Made by a program: the position numbers and the translations under genes. A DNA stretch of 6,768 bases from a bacterium (GTDB lineage: Bacteria; Babelota; Babeliae; Babelales; GCA-2401785), in NCBI GenBank assembly GCA_030629865.1, contig DAOVOC010000048.1, forward strand, positions 1-6,768, in the 5' to 3' direction. Numbering within the stretch: position 1 is the first letter of the stretch; each line of letters starts with the position of its first letter. Positions 6,422 through 6,768 of the stretch are shown here, piece after piece. The notes beneath the pieces were generated by a model. That model did no database searches, was not told the origin of the DNA, and was given only the letters and a program-made list of their open reading frames with translations.

Positions 6422-6768
6422 GTGCAAAATGAGTTTGTTTATATAGAGCCGTCTGGTCCATTAGATGGCGAGGTTGCTGCTTCTGGCGCTAAAAATGCTG
6501 CACTTGTAATTATTGCTTCACTCATCATGGCTCCTGGCAAATCAGTTTTGTACAATGTGCCGGCACTTCTAGATGTTTTTGTGTTGATAAAAATTCTTGA
6601 AGGCCTTGGAGCAACGATTAATTTTGATGCTGTTGCAGGAACGCTTGAAGTTGATACTTCAAACATTAACCAGTTGATGCCATGCACAGAGTCGATGGGT
6701 AAGTTTAGAGCATCAGTACTAATTGCGGGGTCTTTGCTTGCACGATTTGGAAAGGCACATATTGTAAG
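6422..6768 (+). CDS. murA: UDP-N-acetylglucosamine 1-carboxyvinyltransferase MurA, N-terminal part (cut by right edge)
   Basis: Catalyses the first committed step of peptidoglycan synthesis, transferring enolpyruvate from PEP to UDP-GlcNAc in the cytoplasm. The first 115 codons are present. SGAKNAAL (21-28) carries the substrate-binding Lys 24 and Asn 25 (Lys22 and Asn23 in E. coli). It is followed by YNVPALLDV and LEGLGATI, and by FRASVLIAGSLLARFG near the edge, which is the MurA pattern around the conserved Arg of M-R-A-S. The PEP-reactive Cys region lies beyond the window, so fosfomycin sensitivity cannot be judged. The related AroA is excluded by the GAKNAAL motif. The start is GTG, chosen because GGAG (6410-6413) lies 8 nt upstream and homology begins immediately after it. 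The first domain residues VIIASLIM differ slightly from the usual PIIAA type. Confidence 0.94.
   Translation, partial: MQNEFVYIEPSGPLDGEVAASGAKNAALVIIASLIMAPGKSVLYNVPALLDVFVLIKILEGLGATINFDAVAGTLEVDTSNINQLMPCTESMGKFRASVLIAGSLLARFGKAHIV

Noticed and set aside
6439..6687. 82-codon minus-strand frame
   Set aside because: Antisense to the conserved start of murA, with no support of its own.

Overview
The window looks like ordinary chromosomal housekeeping DNA from a bacterium of fairly low G+C content (my estimate is about 40%). Genes are tightly packed on both strands. Shine-Dalgarno sites are AGGAG-like, the tRNA carries an encoded CCA, and promoters are sigma70-like. A DksA-family protein with the RNA-polymerase tip motif, a lipobox protein and the start of murA suggest a peptidoglycan-making, probably Gram-negative-type cell. 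I cannot assign a phylum. A host-associated or candidate-phylum lineage (for example Dependentiae-like) is a guess from base composition and salvage genes only.

Layout: (1) 1-1401, minus: the N-terminal 467 codons of gyrB, cut by the left edge. (2) 1599-2959, plus: a compact translation-related run of tadA, a dksA/traR-type gene overlapping tadA, tRNA-Thr(CGU) starting 2 nt after the dksA stop, and rpsI. A strong 18-bp hairpin ends the run and also serves the opposing gene. (3) 3016-3690, minus: an unrecognised putative lipoprotein with two further hydrophobic segments. (4) 3796-6257, minus: a probable operon tdk-radA-Nudix hydrolase, with a 3-nt gap and then an ATGA overlap, followed by a weaker hairpin. 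(5) 6258-6421: a divergent control region with back-to-back promoters. (6) 6422 to the right edge, plus: the first 115 codons of murA.

Functionally, the plus-strand block combines tRNA editing, transcription control, a tRNA and a small-subunit ribosomal protein. The minus-strand operon combines thymidine salvage, recombination/repair and a nucleotide-type hydrolase, which is plausible as one DNA-precursor and genome-maintenance unit. No gene-free stretch exceeds 300 bases. I saw no insertion sequence, CRISPR array, phage gene or defence system. The least ordinary items are the tRNA embedded between two protein genes, the TadA active-site-loop variation and the orphan lipoprotein.
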